Shown here one piece after another: positions 1-12,821 of a DNA stretch of 64,000 nt. The notes beneath the pieces were generated by a model that did no database searches, was not told the DNA's origin, and saw only the letters and a program-made list of their open reading frames with translations. Every line of letters starts with the position of its first letter. The first letter of the stretch is position 1. The DNA lies in contig ML133395.1 of NCBI GenBank assembly GCA_003864495.1, positions 402,307-466,306 of the forward strand, read 5' to 3'. The translations under genes and the position numbers were made by a program. This DNA is from Nemopilema nomurai. Lineage: Eukaryota > Cnidaria > Scyphozoa > Rhizostomeae > Rhizostomatidae.

Positions 1-427
1 ATATTGGCCTCTAGCGATTTACTTCGAATCCTTTTTGTGCTATGGAAGCGAAATGGGCAAAGGGCAGCGCCCTTTCTAGATTTCATGGTTTCAGGGCTCC
101 TCAATAAATCAAATTTAAATTATCAAAAGTCTTCAAAATGAAATGTTCACCGTTTTGCACTTGTTTAAGGGTTTGCTCTTCAGATTCGGCAAATTTTAAT
201 GCATATGATTCGGCATGACAAGTCGTTTTTGTACCAAAATTGGCCTCATATGCCACCTTCCGTTGTAATGCCCCAAATGGGAGACTTGGACAGTTACAAA
301 ACTACCTCTCTTCCATCCACTATTCCTGGATACCCTTTTGCAGCGCGAAACGGTGTTGCTGTTTTTAGGATCGTCGTTGCATATTATTGAACGCTAAACG
401 CACCTAAAGGAGATGCTTTTGTTTCAG
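1..427. other. Intron sequence at left edge
   Basis: Lies upstream of the acceptor at 426-427 of the first visible Ena/VASP exon. I see no convincing exon in it on either strand. Confidence 0.5.
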
Positions 428-3400
428 ACGATTCCCCGGCTCCTGCTCAGCCGTCATCCAATGGACCAGTGGAGTCTGACTATCGCCGTTTCACTCAAGA
501 TCCATTCAGTGGACGCAGGCAATCTGGAGGAGATTCCCAGCAAACTCCTCCACAGGTAATAACATTTGGAGACTGTACTCTACTGATAGTTTTTCTATTC
601 AGTTTCTTTTCCTATTACGTCATTAATGTGCCATCTTTGTATAAAGTACAATATTTGGTTGCGTGTTTTGAGGGAACGATCCTCAGCCAGCAATCTTTTT
701 CTCATCCTTGCACTACGATGTCCTTCAACTACTACGTCACCAGAACATGTCTGCATGATTATGGATAATTGCCACGTGCTCTAAGCGAAGAATTATGACC
801 CAATTAACACGGGAGGACAGGTACAGACCCAAATTGATCCGCACATTTGGATCCGTATGAATAATTGCGAATATTGAAGAATCATGACGAATCATGATGA
901 ATCGTAACAAATCACAGTGAATCATGACGAATCATGGTAGCTGAGCGAGGAAAATAGGGGACTTCCAAGGTTCCGTTGATGGCAAAGCTGTCTATGAAAA
1001 TACTAACTGCTTAGAAATCATGGAATGTTAAAGCGTGGGAAACTGTTGGATCAAAATGTGGAAACGTTCTCAGAATTTTTGGCGGCCTGACCTGACAGGC
1101 AGTGTGATGATTTCTTGTCAAGGTGCCTAAGCCTCGTAGTGGTGGTAGGCAATGCCAACATGCTATACAACAGCAACCACTTCCACGCAGTATATGAGAT
1201 AAGAACACGCATGTGAATACAATGGATTGACTCACAACCCTGTTATTACATCATCAACATGTTATAGAGCACTTTATCGCAGCATTATCGCTATCAAATA
1301 ATTTGGTCTGTTTTTTACCAGTAGCGTCGCAAGAAAGCTCTTCGGCCATGTTTTTAGCTGTCAATCATAGACTTGAATCCCTTTAAGGCTGTTTTGAAAA
1401 TTGCTTGAACTCTTTTTGAAGATTCAACAAATTCGGCCGTTTTGCAAAAGGCAGTGTGCATCAATAATGCTTGCTTGCTTGCAAAATCATTACTCACTGT
1501 TCCCCGAAGCTATCCCATTATGTACGTAAATAAAAGGGAATTCTGCAAAGAAAGCTTGGCTTTTATGGTGTCATATGGAAGCAAGAACACCAAAAAGCAA
1601 GAATGCCTCGTGGAACATTGAGCGTGGAACATCGAGCTATATGGGCCTGACCATGGTGGCAAGATATTGCAAGATGATTTGTCTTCAACGAGGAATAGTT
1701 TCATGACATACAAATTGATGAACCAGCATGTCGTTTGCCTTCAAATCTGCTTTGCTTCTAAATAGAACATCTTTTTGTAATTGTTTCTCCGTGATCTAGA
1801 GTAGAAGGGGATTTATCCATCCAAGAAAGCCAGACTTCTCCAATGTGCGACTTGTTGGTAAACAGGAATATTCGCTTTTCATGTTTGACCACTGCCGGGT
1901 CTTTGGTTGTTTTCAAGACCAGGAAAATGTTGAGGTCGTTGTTTTCACTTGGTGGAGCATAACGTTGATTCTTTGTTTCTCTGTGTTTAAAACACGCTTC
2001 GTCACGAAAGCGGAAGACTTTCGAGACATTTATTAATCGCCAGTTGTTATCTATTTTGATATTCGGCCATTGAAAATTGATTTGTCTGTGGAGGTGAAGA
2101 TGTAAGAGCTCTGAACATTAGTTGAAAATCAGCCTTCAAGTTTAAACGCAATTCAGTAAAGCACTAGCCTACTTTAAAACGAGCAAAATATTCGAACCCT
2201 TTCTAGAGAACTAGTGATTTAAAAGATGTTGAAGGCTATGACCATGCTATTCAAATGTAGAGTTTTGTAATCGTTTTTGCATAATCGAGCAGCGGGAAAA
2301 TGTTGGTTTAGTGTCCGCAAAGGCAAAAAGTCGCCTTTCGTAATTCCGCAGCCTCAACGCAAAAGTCGTGTGGGATGGCTAAAGCTATGGGAACCACCCT
2401 TTTGCAAATTGGCATCTGGTCATTTTCGACGGCCCTGAACCGAGATTGCCTTGTTATTTTCCAAACTTTGCAAGACTTTTCTCCATCGAAACAATTCAAT
2501 TTGTGCCCATAAGAAAGTCATTTGGAACCATTTTGTGTATTTTTTCAGTCAGATATTAATAAGTTGCACACGATCTTCAGTAATATTAAATTTCTCGCCT
2601 TCTTGATTTTCATCAAGAGCCATTAATTATTTAACATGTAACTGTTTGTTGCCTCGTTTATAGAGAACACTAACAATAGGCGTTTAAGGCTGAACATGCG
2701 AATGCGGTTATAAGTAGATGAAGCAGTGTTTCTACCTATTGTGTTTAAAGCGCAGTGAATTTCGCTTTGCCAAACACAGGCCACTTTGTCTGGCCTCAGT
2801 ATTCAGTGGCTTAGTACTGTTCTCATATGATCATTAGCTTCTGCTTAAAAGCGAGACAAAGCCCCTAATCCTGCTTATCCTTCTCGCGTGGAAGTATCGC
2901 ATCTTATTCTCACAATGGAGAGGTTAACTGCATAAACGTATCGCCCCTAGTCGAGTCCATGGTAAATATTTCATTTGATCGATGAGCTGAATCTTCTGGC
3001 ATGGGTGAGGTGACTGCTACCGGAGTGCCTGATCTTGTTGCCTCCCTTGATGCCTCTCCTGGTGCCTCTCCTGATGCCGGAACGCGTTCTACGGAAGCCG
3101 TTTCGTGCTGCGAAGGTTCTCAAGGCGATAGTCGCTGCGAATCGCTGACCAAGTCTAATTGCGATGAAGATGATGATTGTTTTGGCCTCGAAAAGATCAT
3201 GTCGAATTATGAAGAAGGAAACTGTGCAAAACCTGAAGCTGATGAAAACATTTCGGAAACTTCTGAGGAGCGTGCCCTAACTGAAGCACCATCCCATTGC
3301 GAAAATACAGCTGCTCGTGTTGAGGCTAAGGAGAGTGCGTGTCTGCATTCAGCATCTGTGATCGATGATGGCAGAGATGGTAACGTACCCAACAGTGGTT

Positions 3401-6400
3401 CGGGCTTGTTAGATAATGATGGCTTTGATAATGGCGCGAGTGATTACGAAAAGCACCGATGCCACTCGCTAGACGAACCGTCTGAATACACTGACCACTC
3501 CCAACATGACGCACAGCCTGAAGTAAGTCGCCAAGTTCTTTCGGTATTTTCCCGAAAATTGCCGAGTTCCGAAAGTTTTTGTGCCGCGTTTGTACGGATT
3601 GTTCCCATTAAAAACATTCAATATATCTTGAAAATGATTGAAATTGAAAATGAGGAAAATGGAGGCATCTAACAGCACAGACCTCCAGCACTGAAATGGG
3701 AGAATGGTTTCAAGTCAAAACTCTCTTTCGCAGCTTCCGTAGCATTTTGAAACCAGACGGCCTAAGTTTCCTTCGCCGAAGTTTTGAGACTAATTCGTGG
3801 AGTTTTGTGTTGGGTAGTCAGTCCGAGGATCGTGCGTATTTAGTAAATGTTAGTTGTGCCATTGTGGTGTTTTCGTTATGGAAATAAAGGTTCGTTGATT
3901 AATGTCGAGCATATTGCAATCGAATGCTTTCCTGATAAAATACAAGTAGAATATTCGAAGACAATCCCTCTGCGACAGGCGTATGCTAGTAGTTGGCGTT
4001 TTTGAATTGCAGACACCTCCGAAAGTAATCACTTGCAAATAACAAAATATTTTTGACTGCTGATTCAAGCCGCAGTATGTCTTGTGCACTGTTTCAAATT
4101 ATGGAATTGCATCCAAAGGAGGGCATGCCAAATCATCCGAGTTTTATATTGGTTTGCTTGCTCATCACGAGAAAGTGGAAGAGAGTGAAGCCGATAGAAA
4201 TAGGACCTTGAAGTAGTAATAGGAGACTCTGTTGTTTCTAAAGTTCCACTTGTACTTGTAGACGGATTTCTTGGCCAAAACTGTACAATGGTAAAACGAG
4301 TTGAATGAGAGCACTTTGAGAAAAAGGCTGCTCGTAATACAACAACTAGCTGCATTGCAGTTTCGCAAGGACAGGGTTGCTCGTCGCGTGATTACTTTTC
4401 TCATCGTTTAGATGATCCTGTATTTGAGACTGGTGCCACACCGCCTACGTTTGACAGTGGAAAGTTGTTAAGCGCGATGAAATGTAATGAAATGTAGACA
4501 TGATCTTGGAACTCGGCCTTCAATGGGCCTTGATTAGAACGGCCTTTTGAGATGCGAGAAGAATATCCACTTTCCAATATATTGTTTTTTTTTCGACTTC
4601 ATTGGTCATCCGATGGTCTCCTGACATGTTTTGTATTGGCTAAGACCTCAGTAGAAATATCGCGCCATCATGAGGTATTTTTGAATGCAGGATTGCTTTT
4701 GTCTCTCGTGCTGCGTGCCTTGGTCCAACTATCCTGCAAAGATGCCCATAACAGCTTGACGATCAAGCTGTGAATACATTGTCCAACCGTGTTTTGGTGT
4801 AGACCAACCCACCTTACTTGCTCTGGCAAGTTTTGTCAACTCGATTTTTATTGCAGATATTTTTTCGCTGTTTGTCGTTTCTCATGCTGTGGATAGTTTG
4901 TTGGATAATTCATAATTTCGAGTTATTTTTCTGACAATTGTTACAGCTAACATTTCCCTTAACTGCAACTTTGCTCATATTATTCTTTTTTTTTTGTAGC
5001 GGCCTCAGTTTCAAGCACAAACCGGTAAGACTAGTACTAAAATTTTAATAACTGATTGTTGCTTCAGTGGAATTTCTGTAGAAATGAACCAGTGCTGCTT
5101 CGGGGGTCTCACTCATTGAAATTTATCAGAACAGATGATCTTAAGCTCTTCGTTAACCGTAGCTTAATACTAAATAACAGGATTGGAATTTCCTTGTTAG
5201 ATTTTAAGAGTAATGTTTATGATATAGTACTGATGCTGTTGTGTTTTCTTGTTTGTTGCTGATTCACTTCTCTAAATAGCAATTGAAACAATATTACCCC
5301 ACAATCTGCTCTTACCGGCCGCTTAATCATTGTTATTTCATCTTGCAGTCGTTCAGCAACCACCAGCACCTCCCCCTGGGCCTCCGCCTGCCCCTGCTCC
5401 CCCGGCACCACCTGCTCCACCTGCAGCACCACCTGCGCCACCAGTTCCGACCGGGCAGCCACCCCCACCAGCTGGACCTCCTCCTCTTATTGGGGGCCCG
5501 CCCCCGCCACCAGCCCCGTCACTTGGCAATGCACCACCGCCGCCACCTCCTCCGCCAGTTGTTGGTGCACCACCACCGCCTCCTCCTCCCCCTGTTGGCG
5601 GCGGTGGCTCGGCACCTCCTCCAAGCGGTGGCGCTGGCGGTCTTCTAGGCGGGATCGCAAATGTCCGATTAAAGAAAGTGAATGAGGTGCGTTCTGGTTG
5701 TTTGTATCGTGATCCTCCACCGCAGGGGCGATTCGTGTTTTTTCATTCTTTAATTATTTTTAACATCATGAAACCTTGAGTTACAATAACACTTAAAAGA
5801 ATAAGAGTATGTTATTCTGCTCTCCCCAGGGGCGACTCATGGTGTCCCACAAGGGCGATTACTGTTGTCCGACCGTTGGATTATGCGACCGTTGGATTGT
5901 TTATGGCGGTGCAGCTTTGACCGCTGTATGCAGCTTCAATTACGAGCTCGTCATTAAATGTGCCATGGCTATTGAATGATATCAATAGAAGATACCTTCA
6001 GACTTTTTCATGCAGGCCGCATCATTCAGTTTAGTAGCAACTCTCCGACGAACACGGAGGATAGCAAATTATTTATAAGACTGTCCTCATTTTAAGAATA
6101 GCTATAGGTTCAGAAAGAGTTCTTTTTTCTGTTTAGGCGGAATCTCAGCCGAAAGCTGCGCCTTCGGGCGGCGGTGGCGGTGGCGGAATGGACATGATGG
6201 CCCAGTTGCAACTAAAGCTAAAAGCCAGGTGAGCGGCTGTTTTCTTGTATTCGCCCCAAGTTTTTACATTGCAAATTCTCTAATGCACTAGGGAAGACAT
6301 GGTTTTTGGTTAATTTGGCACAACTTTATTGTCAAAATTGAAAGAAGAAAGCAATGCGACATCTGCACCGATCTCAATATTTTTCATGTATATACTCGTT

Positions 6401-8855
6401 TTTCGTGAATTCACTCATACCGTTTGAAAGTAGCGTGGTAGGCCATTTCTTGCACCGATTGGTGCTCAGGCATCATGAACTTTGTTACTGATTTAGAATT
6501 TTTTTAGAAAAGTGTACCCATTTCGCGAGACGGTTGTGCCAATGTCCATGTCATGCTTTTACAAAACCAAACGGCAGCGACTGTAGTTTCTCTGTTTTGA
6601 TTTTTTTTATCAAAAACTTGTTCTTACATGAGTTATTAACTAACCCTGCCTCATGTTGATTAGATTTATTTGCTTCTGTCTTTCAGGAAAATAAATGAAA
6701 GTGGCGGGGTAGGCATTTTATCAAACACTTTGTCAATTGTTACGACTTCCTGATTCGTTGTTTCAGTGAATATGCTTTCAACGCCTTGCTTCCCTGTTGT
6801 CTCCAGCCCTGACAACCTGATCGCTGACACTGTAATCTGAACAGACACAAGACAACATTTTTTGCCTATTTGTCCTCATGATCGCTGCTTTTGATTCGAT
6901 CGCATCATTTTTGCTGCATCTCGTGTTATTCCACTTCTTCTTTTTTGGTAATTCCTGACTCATTTTGTTCCCAAATTGTCCGATTTTAGGAAAGGCCAAG
7001 TGCCCCAAGCAACAATGGAGCTTCGAGTATGTACATTTTTCGTCCATTAATGCTCATGTGCCATTAATGCATATGTTCATGGGCTGAGTCGACCTTCCTC
7101 CTTTTTCCTCGCACTTTTTTGCAATTGAAGAGCTGTGTAGCCACTAAAGGCTACCATGTTTTGGGCAAAAGCCCAGCTTCGCGTCTATCAAAGATGGAAA
7201 ACTGAAACCTTACAAGTTTACTGATGCCAAACATTAATGCAGATTGTGTACGGTAACCAAGCCCACAGTCCAGGTGTTGGTACCAAGGCTGACAATTATC
7301 GAATGTGACCTATGTTAGTAGACTATGCTTAGTCTTAAGGCCAATGGAAACTGGCACTAGAGGCCTCTATACCTGCAAGCAGCTGTGTTTAGCGGATGGC
7401 CTTCCTATCACTGCGCACAGGCATGGCTGACGAATGGCCGGTTATGCAGATAATCCGGGCAGTGATTGTATATATAAGGGGTATCCCAGGTAGGGTTGAA
7501 GCTTCACAGTTTGGGAAGGAGCACCCCACCAGCCACGTGATATATATGTTGGTCATGCGTATATTTCAACTCAGCTTGTTTTTCAGAAATTCCTACGTCA
7601 TCACCTGCGCCGATTAAGAAATTCAACCAGAATGAGCCAGTCAAGAAGACGCCCGCAACATCAGTCAGGTAAGTGTGCATCGATTGCGCATGCGTAGCAC
7701 TTGACTAGCCCGCGGTGCCGTGCTTGTATAGATTAAGACGAGATGTAGGTAGAGATATGGATGTAAACCGCCATAAACTGCCTCCACATTGAGTTTATGA
7801 GTGAAACCCCAATTCAATATTTTTACGGGCTAGAATTTATGCTAAATAATAATTGTAAAAACAGTTACCATCCAGACGTAATTGCAACATTTATGCAGAT
7901 TCCATTGGCTGTATACTAATGTTATAAACTGATAATGTTATTATGTAATTGATAATATTATAATAATACCAATGCTGATATTCGGACAGTTGCTTGGATG
8001 TTCAATATTCTCGTAGACTATTCTCGTATCGTAAACTATCTTCGGTTATCTCTAGGGCACCCGGAAGCTCTTCCGCGACAGTGCGACAAGAATCTACCAA
8101 TGACGATGCCGTTTCATCTGACCAACTCAAGGCATTGAAAGCTGTAAGTAATAATTTTCCAACATTTGCATACTCGGTGTGGCACAAAAAGGTGCTTGAG
8201 TATACAAAATTATGTTTCCACCCTTTTCCACATTTGCATTGCTCTCTCTTTTCTTTTTCACCATCTTAAATTTTTCGCTCATATGATCGATTTTCAAGCT
8301 GGTTCACTTAAAATGGATCGCGGATATATGAATTGCGTTAAGCAAGTGCGGGTTTCGTCTAAAGTGGGAGCAGAGAGCACTTCCCCTCCTTGTTGCTATG
8401 GCAGCAGCCAGAAAGGTGATGCACAGCAAGACAATTTCAAAATGAGAATGTTTTAGAACTTTATGATATAGTGAAGCAGTTTGTTTAGAATATAACCCGT
8501 CTTTTACTGTGGAAGCTGTTGATATTGTTGATGAGGAGGTGAAGTTGATATTGGAGAGTATATTTTAGAGGGGACTGTCAATTTGAAATGCTGTACGTTT
8601 TTCAACTTAAATTAATATTTTTATCCTCTGCTACCAACAGAAGGAAGTTCTCATACAATCGTTTTCTAATTTCATTAATTATGCCCATTTCTTCAAGGAA
8701 ATATTGGAAGCCTTCAGAAACGAACTGAGAGAAGCCAAAGAAGAAATAATGGAAGGTTCGTCTAGTATCCGTTTTAAAAGCCTCGTCTCTGTTTCTTTTG
8801 AAATTCAGATGTAGCAACCATTAATGCACAGCATCTGTCAGCACATCTTTCATAA
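428..8855 (+). CDS. Ena/VASP: Ena/VASP family actin-elongation protein, 3' part (proline-rich region and EVH2)
   Basis: Exons read: 428-555, 5000-5024, 5349-5686, 6137-6228, 6687-6708, 6990-7026, 7587-7668, 8056-8143, 8641-8755 and 8809-8855. All have AG/GT borders and compatible phases, giving 323 residues to a TAA at 8853. Exon 5349 encodes a long profilin-type proline-rich core with two runs of eight prolines, followed by an EVH2 G-actin-binding block (IANVRLKKVNE, compare the LRKV motif of VASP). Exon 6137 has a glycine run followed by MDMMAQLQLKLKAR, matching the F-actin-binding block. Exons 8641-8809 encode the C-terminal tetramerising coiled coil (EILEAFRNELREAKEEIMED). Family role: tetrameric factor at filopodia, lamellipodia and focal contacts that protects barbed ends from capping and feeds profilin-actin. 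The EVH1 domain is not in this window, so the gene is cut by the left edge. The first exon begins mid-codon. I found no FPPPP-type motif. Confidence 0.87.
877..937. repeat. Degenerate short tandem repeat
   Basis: Five to six imperfect copies of a 9-11 bp unit close to GAATCATGAC lie in the Ena/VASP intron. Copies differ by one to three bases. Confidence 0.6.
3001..3522 (+). CDS. Candidate alternative first exon of the Ena/VASP gene (acidic, 174 codons)
   Basis: An open frame begins with ATG at 3001 and runs 174 codons to GAA followed by a good donor (GTAAGT at 3523). It lies in the 4.4-kb intron between the Ena/VASP exons ending at 555 and starting at 5000. It ends in phase 0, and exon 5000 starts in phase 0, so splicing would keep frame and give a 455-residue protein lacking EVH1. 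An in-frame TGA at 2983 and no phase-compatible acceptor just upstream argue against an internal exon and for a transcription start nearby. The peptide is acidic and rich in Ser, Asp, Glu and Cys, with no domain I recognise. It could instead be the first exon of an unrelated nested gene, or chance, though 174 codons is long for AT-rich intron. Confidence 0.5.
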
Positions 8856-8925
8856 TTTTAACAATGATGCCTTGGAAAAGTTTTTGACCTCCTCACCGGG
8901 AAGAAGAGTCGAATCAGAGTCCAGA

Positions 8926-9110
8926 AAAATTGACGGCCCCTCGGCTGGGAGCCGGAGAAACCTTTTGCCAGTTAATATCACATTTGAGGAATGTTTATTA
9001 GTAATTTTTATTATGAACATTGAAAGTGATGATAAAATAATATTTTGAGTTGGTATTGAAGGAGGAATTATGAAAATTGGAGGAAGGCTTGAACTTTTTC
9101 TAGACTCTAA
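8926..9110 (+). repeat. Dispersed repeat, copy 1
   Basis: About 185 bp align by eye, with small indels, to 20095-20288 in the same orientation. Shared blocks include CGGCTGGGAGCC, GTAATTTTTATTAT, GTGATGATAAA and TTTTGAGTTGG. Copy 1 begins about 70 bp after the Ena/VASP stop. No terminal repeats or coding capacity are visible, so the class is unknown (SINE-like or an internal piece of a larger element). Confidence 0.75.
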
Positions 9111-11083
9111 ACAGGAGATGAAATTCAGACTGCAAACAGCTTCATCTTTGTCGCTTAATGTAGGTTAATGCCAAGTTCCTGGTATCTTTAATATTTTGTG
9201 CATTTTTTTATCAATGGTATTTGTGCATCTTTTAGTAATTTTGTGCAAGAATTTTCATTATTTGTACTTAAATGTTTTCAGCGCTCAAGAACGAAATCTC
9301 CAAGTTGACCTGATTTGCAAATTGATATGAAATATCCAGCTAACCGGAAGACGAATCGATGGAAAACTGAATTGACTAATTGACTTTTATCAAAGAAGAC
9401 AAATTTTTGGTTAGATTTGCTGGAGGAAATTTTTGTACTGCGTAGATTAAAGAACTGGAGAGTTTTCTATATCGTTTTTAATATTAATTCTCCATCTGGT
9501 TAGAGGGACGCTATTTTGTTCTGTAACTCAAGATAATTGAATTTATGTGGAAACGTTTTGAATCATGAGCATAGGTTAATTTTACATGTAACATAAGGAT
9601 AACGTCAAGATCAGCACGCTGCTTCTTTCATTTGAAGCGAATTATCAGGTAATAAATTGACGAGGACGGCTGATGACTGGACTAGGTAACGGACTGTGCA
9701 GTGGGTAGTGACACGCTACCGATTGAAGATCAACGACACAGGCCTAGTAGTATGTTTGATCAGTGCCTTGCAGACGTAATGAGAACTTAACAGATTCAAC
9801 TCGTGCTGAAGTGTGAAGAAGCGATCACGAACTCAAGACTTTTTCAAGCATGATAAATATGAATGAACGGACATCCAGGAAGTGTCACGCGGTCATTTGG
9901 TAGTAACCGTTTAGAATGAACGAAAGAACAGTGAATTTTAAACGAATTTCCAGCAGACTAAGTAGTGGTATATTGCGATCATTGTTGAACATCGGACATA
10001 AGTTAGGAACCATTTCTGACATCACTTTGTTTACCTTTATACGTTTCTAGATGTTTGTCAGTTTTAGATTTTGCTTCGATTTAAATGCACGTATTTGACA
10101 CTGTGTGACCATGCTCTATTTCTGTGCACTTTAGTGCTTCGATGTCAGTGATTTTGATTCAAACGTGCTGGTTGCTTACATACTTAAAAATGTCTGCCGT
10201 TTTATTATAATCGCAACTAAGATTTGTGATTTAAAGCTTCGAAATTTAGCTAACCATTCGGACATATCTTGTAGCAATAATGCCAAGCACCTGCAATGAA
10301 TTTCTTTGATTGACAATTATCTGCCACCCTGGTCATCCGCGTGACACTTGACATGACGCCCTTTCTCCGGGCAGTCCTGTGTTTGGTCACCAAGCTGCAT
10401 GAAGAAATTTCGCAATACCCAATCAGCAATAATTGTATTTACAGCCGGGCAGCTGGTGTGTTGTATCCAATTTAAATTCAGAAAGTACTCGCTAGAAGCC
10501 TAAATATATTTGAAGAGTGATTGAGAAAATTCGGCCTCTGCTGTCCCAAAGTGTGCTTACTGGCGTCTAAAAGTGACAGCGCAAGCAAAGGATTAAGCGT
10601 TATGCTGACTAAATAAAAACGCGAAGGCTTGACAAAAGATTCACTCCTTTTTTCTCGAAGAAAGGTATGAGCATTTCATTTCGTCAATTGAATCACCTAA
10701 AGAGCACAGAAAGCCTTCCAAGGTGGACTCTATTGTACATTTGCTACTAAGATCTTTGTCCCTTATCCTTGCCCAACTTTATACAAAGCCAACATGGGTC
10801 AGGGTGAGTCAGTTACTACCCTTCCATGATATGTTTCCTTGAAGGGTTTTTATCTTGCTTGAAGGAGCTATTCTCTGTTTAAGCTAATAGAGGTAACATA
10901 GAACAGAGCCCCATATCATCACGGCATTTAATTGAATCAGAGAAGAGAGCAAACTTTGATGAGTTGTTCGCCCTGCATTACGGAACTATAATCTGAACAG
11001 ACTTCAAACTATTCGCTGCCATTTCCTTTTTTAAAATGGTAGATATTGCAGTGGGCAATACTGAGTTGCAGCTTCAGACGACC

Positions 11084-11091
11084 ACTCTCGT
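11084..11091. repeat. Target-site duplication, left
   Basis: ACTCTCGT directly abuts the left end of the foldback element and is repeated exactly at its right end. Confidence 0.9.
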
Positions 11092-12660
11092 ATGGCGCGC
11101 ATATACCGCCAAAAATAACTCTTTCTAAAATTTCAGCACAATGTTTAAAAGTTTAGTGATCTTCTAAAAGTTCACTTGCTCTGCATTCTCATGTAAGGGT
11201 AGTCTTAAAATTTCATTCATTTCCAAAGTTTCAACCACCGTTCAACATTTTCTAAAATTTCAACTACTTAAGCAACGTTTCTAAAATTCCAATCGCTTGC
11301 TCTGCAAGATTTCTAAAATTTCAGTCATTTCCAAAGTTTCAACCACCGTTCAACATTTTCTAAAATTTCAATCACTCTAAAGTTTCAGTGGCTTCTCCAA
11401 AATTTCAATGGTGAATGTTGATAGCCTCTTCCTGAACTTTGCCAAGCAGCCTCCTTTTGTGCTCCAACACAAGGAAAGTCATGGCGGAAGCTTCTCTGCC
11501 ACAACAATGGTCCGCTGCTGATTTGCTTCGTGACATGATCAGAAGAATAAGAATTGCCGGCGAACGATCATCATTAAATGACGAAAACATGGCAGATTCG
11601 ATTCATTTTAGGATTGACTACCTTATTCATACAATTTTAAGGTACGAAGATGTTGTTCCTTGCCAAACTTCAAATCTGAGGGGAGTTAGTAACGTTACCT
11701 GACAAATACGGGCGTGACATATACGGGCTTTTCTGACATATACGGGCGTCTAGTATAGGCGATGTTATTCGTTGAATATTTACCCCCCAGCTTTTCCAAA
11801 ACTGAATTTTATTCCATTCTGCGATTATTTTCGGCGTATTAACCTTCATGGAAGAAAGCGTTAACACCACCAACTAATAAATTACTGGCCGACCTGCAGG
11901 TTAGGACAAGTAGGCCTGTGAAATCAAAATACAGTTCTCTGTGGGTTGAGCATTTATCGATTTGAAGTTCAAATCTCAACAACATTTTCGCCAAATGTCA
12001 TATAATTTTTCACAAACCCCCAAGCCCAAAACATTAGGCCTTCTGCGGAAATTGTTATCAAGGGCAAAGCCCGAATTGATAAACACTACTTGTCAGAAGG
12101 GGATTTCCGAACATACAAAAGCCTTTCACTTGGGTAGTAACGGCGCTGCAGTGAATCTGCCATGTTTTCGTCATTTAATGATGATCTTTTGCCGGCAATT
12201 CTTATTCTTCTGATCATGTCACGAAGCAAATCAGCAGCGGACCATCGTTGTGGCAGAAAAGCTTCCGCCATGACTTTTCTTATGTTGGAGCACAAAAGGA
12301 GGCTGCTTGGCAAAGTTCAGGAAGAGGCTATCAACATTCACCATTGAAATTTTGGAGAAGCCACTGAAACTTTAGAGTGATTGAAATTTTAGAAAATGTT
12401 GAACGGTGGTTGAAACTTTGGAAATGACTGAAATTTTAGAAATCTCGCAGAGCAAGCGATTGGAATTTTAGAAACGTTGCTTAAGTAGTTGAAATTTTAG
12501 AAAATGTTGAACGGTGGTTGAAACTTTGGAAATGAATGAAATTTTAAGACTAGCCTTACATGAGAATGCAGAGCAAGTGAACTTTTAGAAGATCACTAAA
12601 CTTTTAAACATTGTGCTGAAATTTTAGAAAGGGCTATTTTTGGCGGTATATGCGCGCCAT
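11092..12660. mobile_element. Foldback DNA transposon with 508-bp terminal inverted repeats
   Basis: The left arm (11092-11599) and right arm (12153-12660) are near-identical inverted copies, both 508 bp, ending in ATGGCGCGCATATACCGCC. The element is flanked by a perfect 8-bp direct duplication ACTCTCGT (11084-11091 and 12661-12668), the footprint of transposition. Each arm carries many copies of a TTTCTAAAATTTCA-like motif and one copy of a 50-odd codon open frame (peptide piece WSAADLLRDMIRRIR). The 553-bp centre has no transposase I recognise, so the element is probably non-autonomous. An 8-bp duplication fits hAT, P or Merlin-like superfamilies; the ends do not match any consensus I know well enough to name. 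Confidence 0.92.
11701..11751. repeat. Short tandem repeat inside foldback element centre
   Basis: Three imperfect copies of a unit near GACATATACGGGC lie in the unique centre of the foldback element. Confidence 0.6.
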
Positions 12661-12668
12661 ACTCTCGT
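12661..12668. repeat. Target-site duplication, right
   Basis: ACTCTCGT directly abuts the right end of the foldback element and matches 11084-11091 at all eight positions. Confidence 0.9.
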
Positions 12669-12821
12669 TTCCTTCAATTTTATACTGATCACCCCGCCCC
12701 ATCCTTTCATTATTCGAATTCCACTATCACTTAGATGAGCCTCGTATTCAAATTACACGTTGATTTTTCGTCTTGTGTATGAGGTCAGAAGCGCTGCAAG
12801 AAAAGTTCATTTGGTGTCAAC

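Larger units (their letters stand above)
8856..11091. other. Ena/VASP 3' UTR and intergenic DNA
   Basis: Starts at the Ena/VASP stop codon. No AATAAA signal is obvious close to it, so the transcript end cannot be placed. Apart from the dispersed repeat copy at 8926-9110 I see no gene or structured element. Confidence 0.5.

Noticed and set aside
5217..5720. Minus-strand and alternate-frame open frames over the proline-rich Ena/VASP exon
   Set aside because: GC-rich repetitive proline codons keep several frames open. Only the frame beginning VVQQPPAPPP fits the flanking exons and EVH2.
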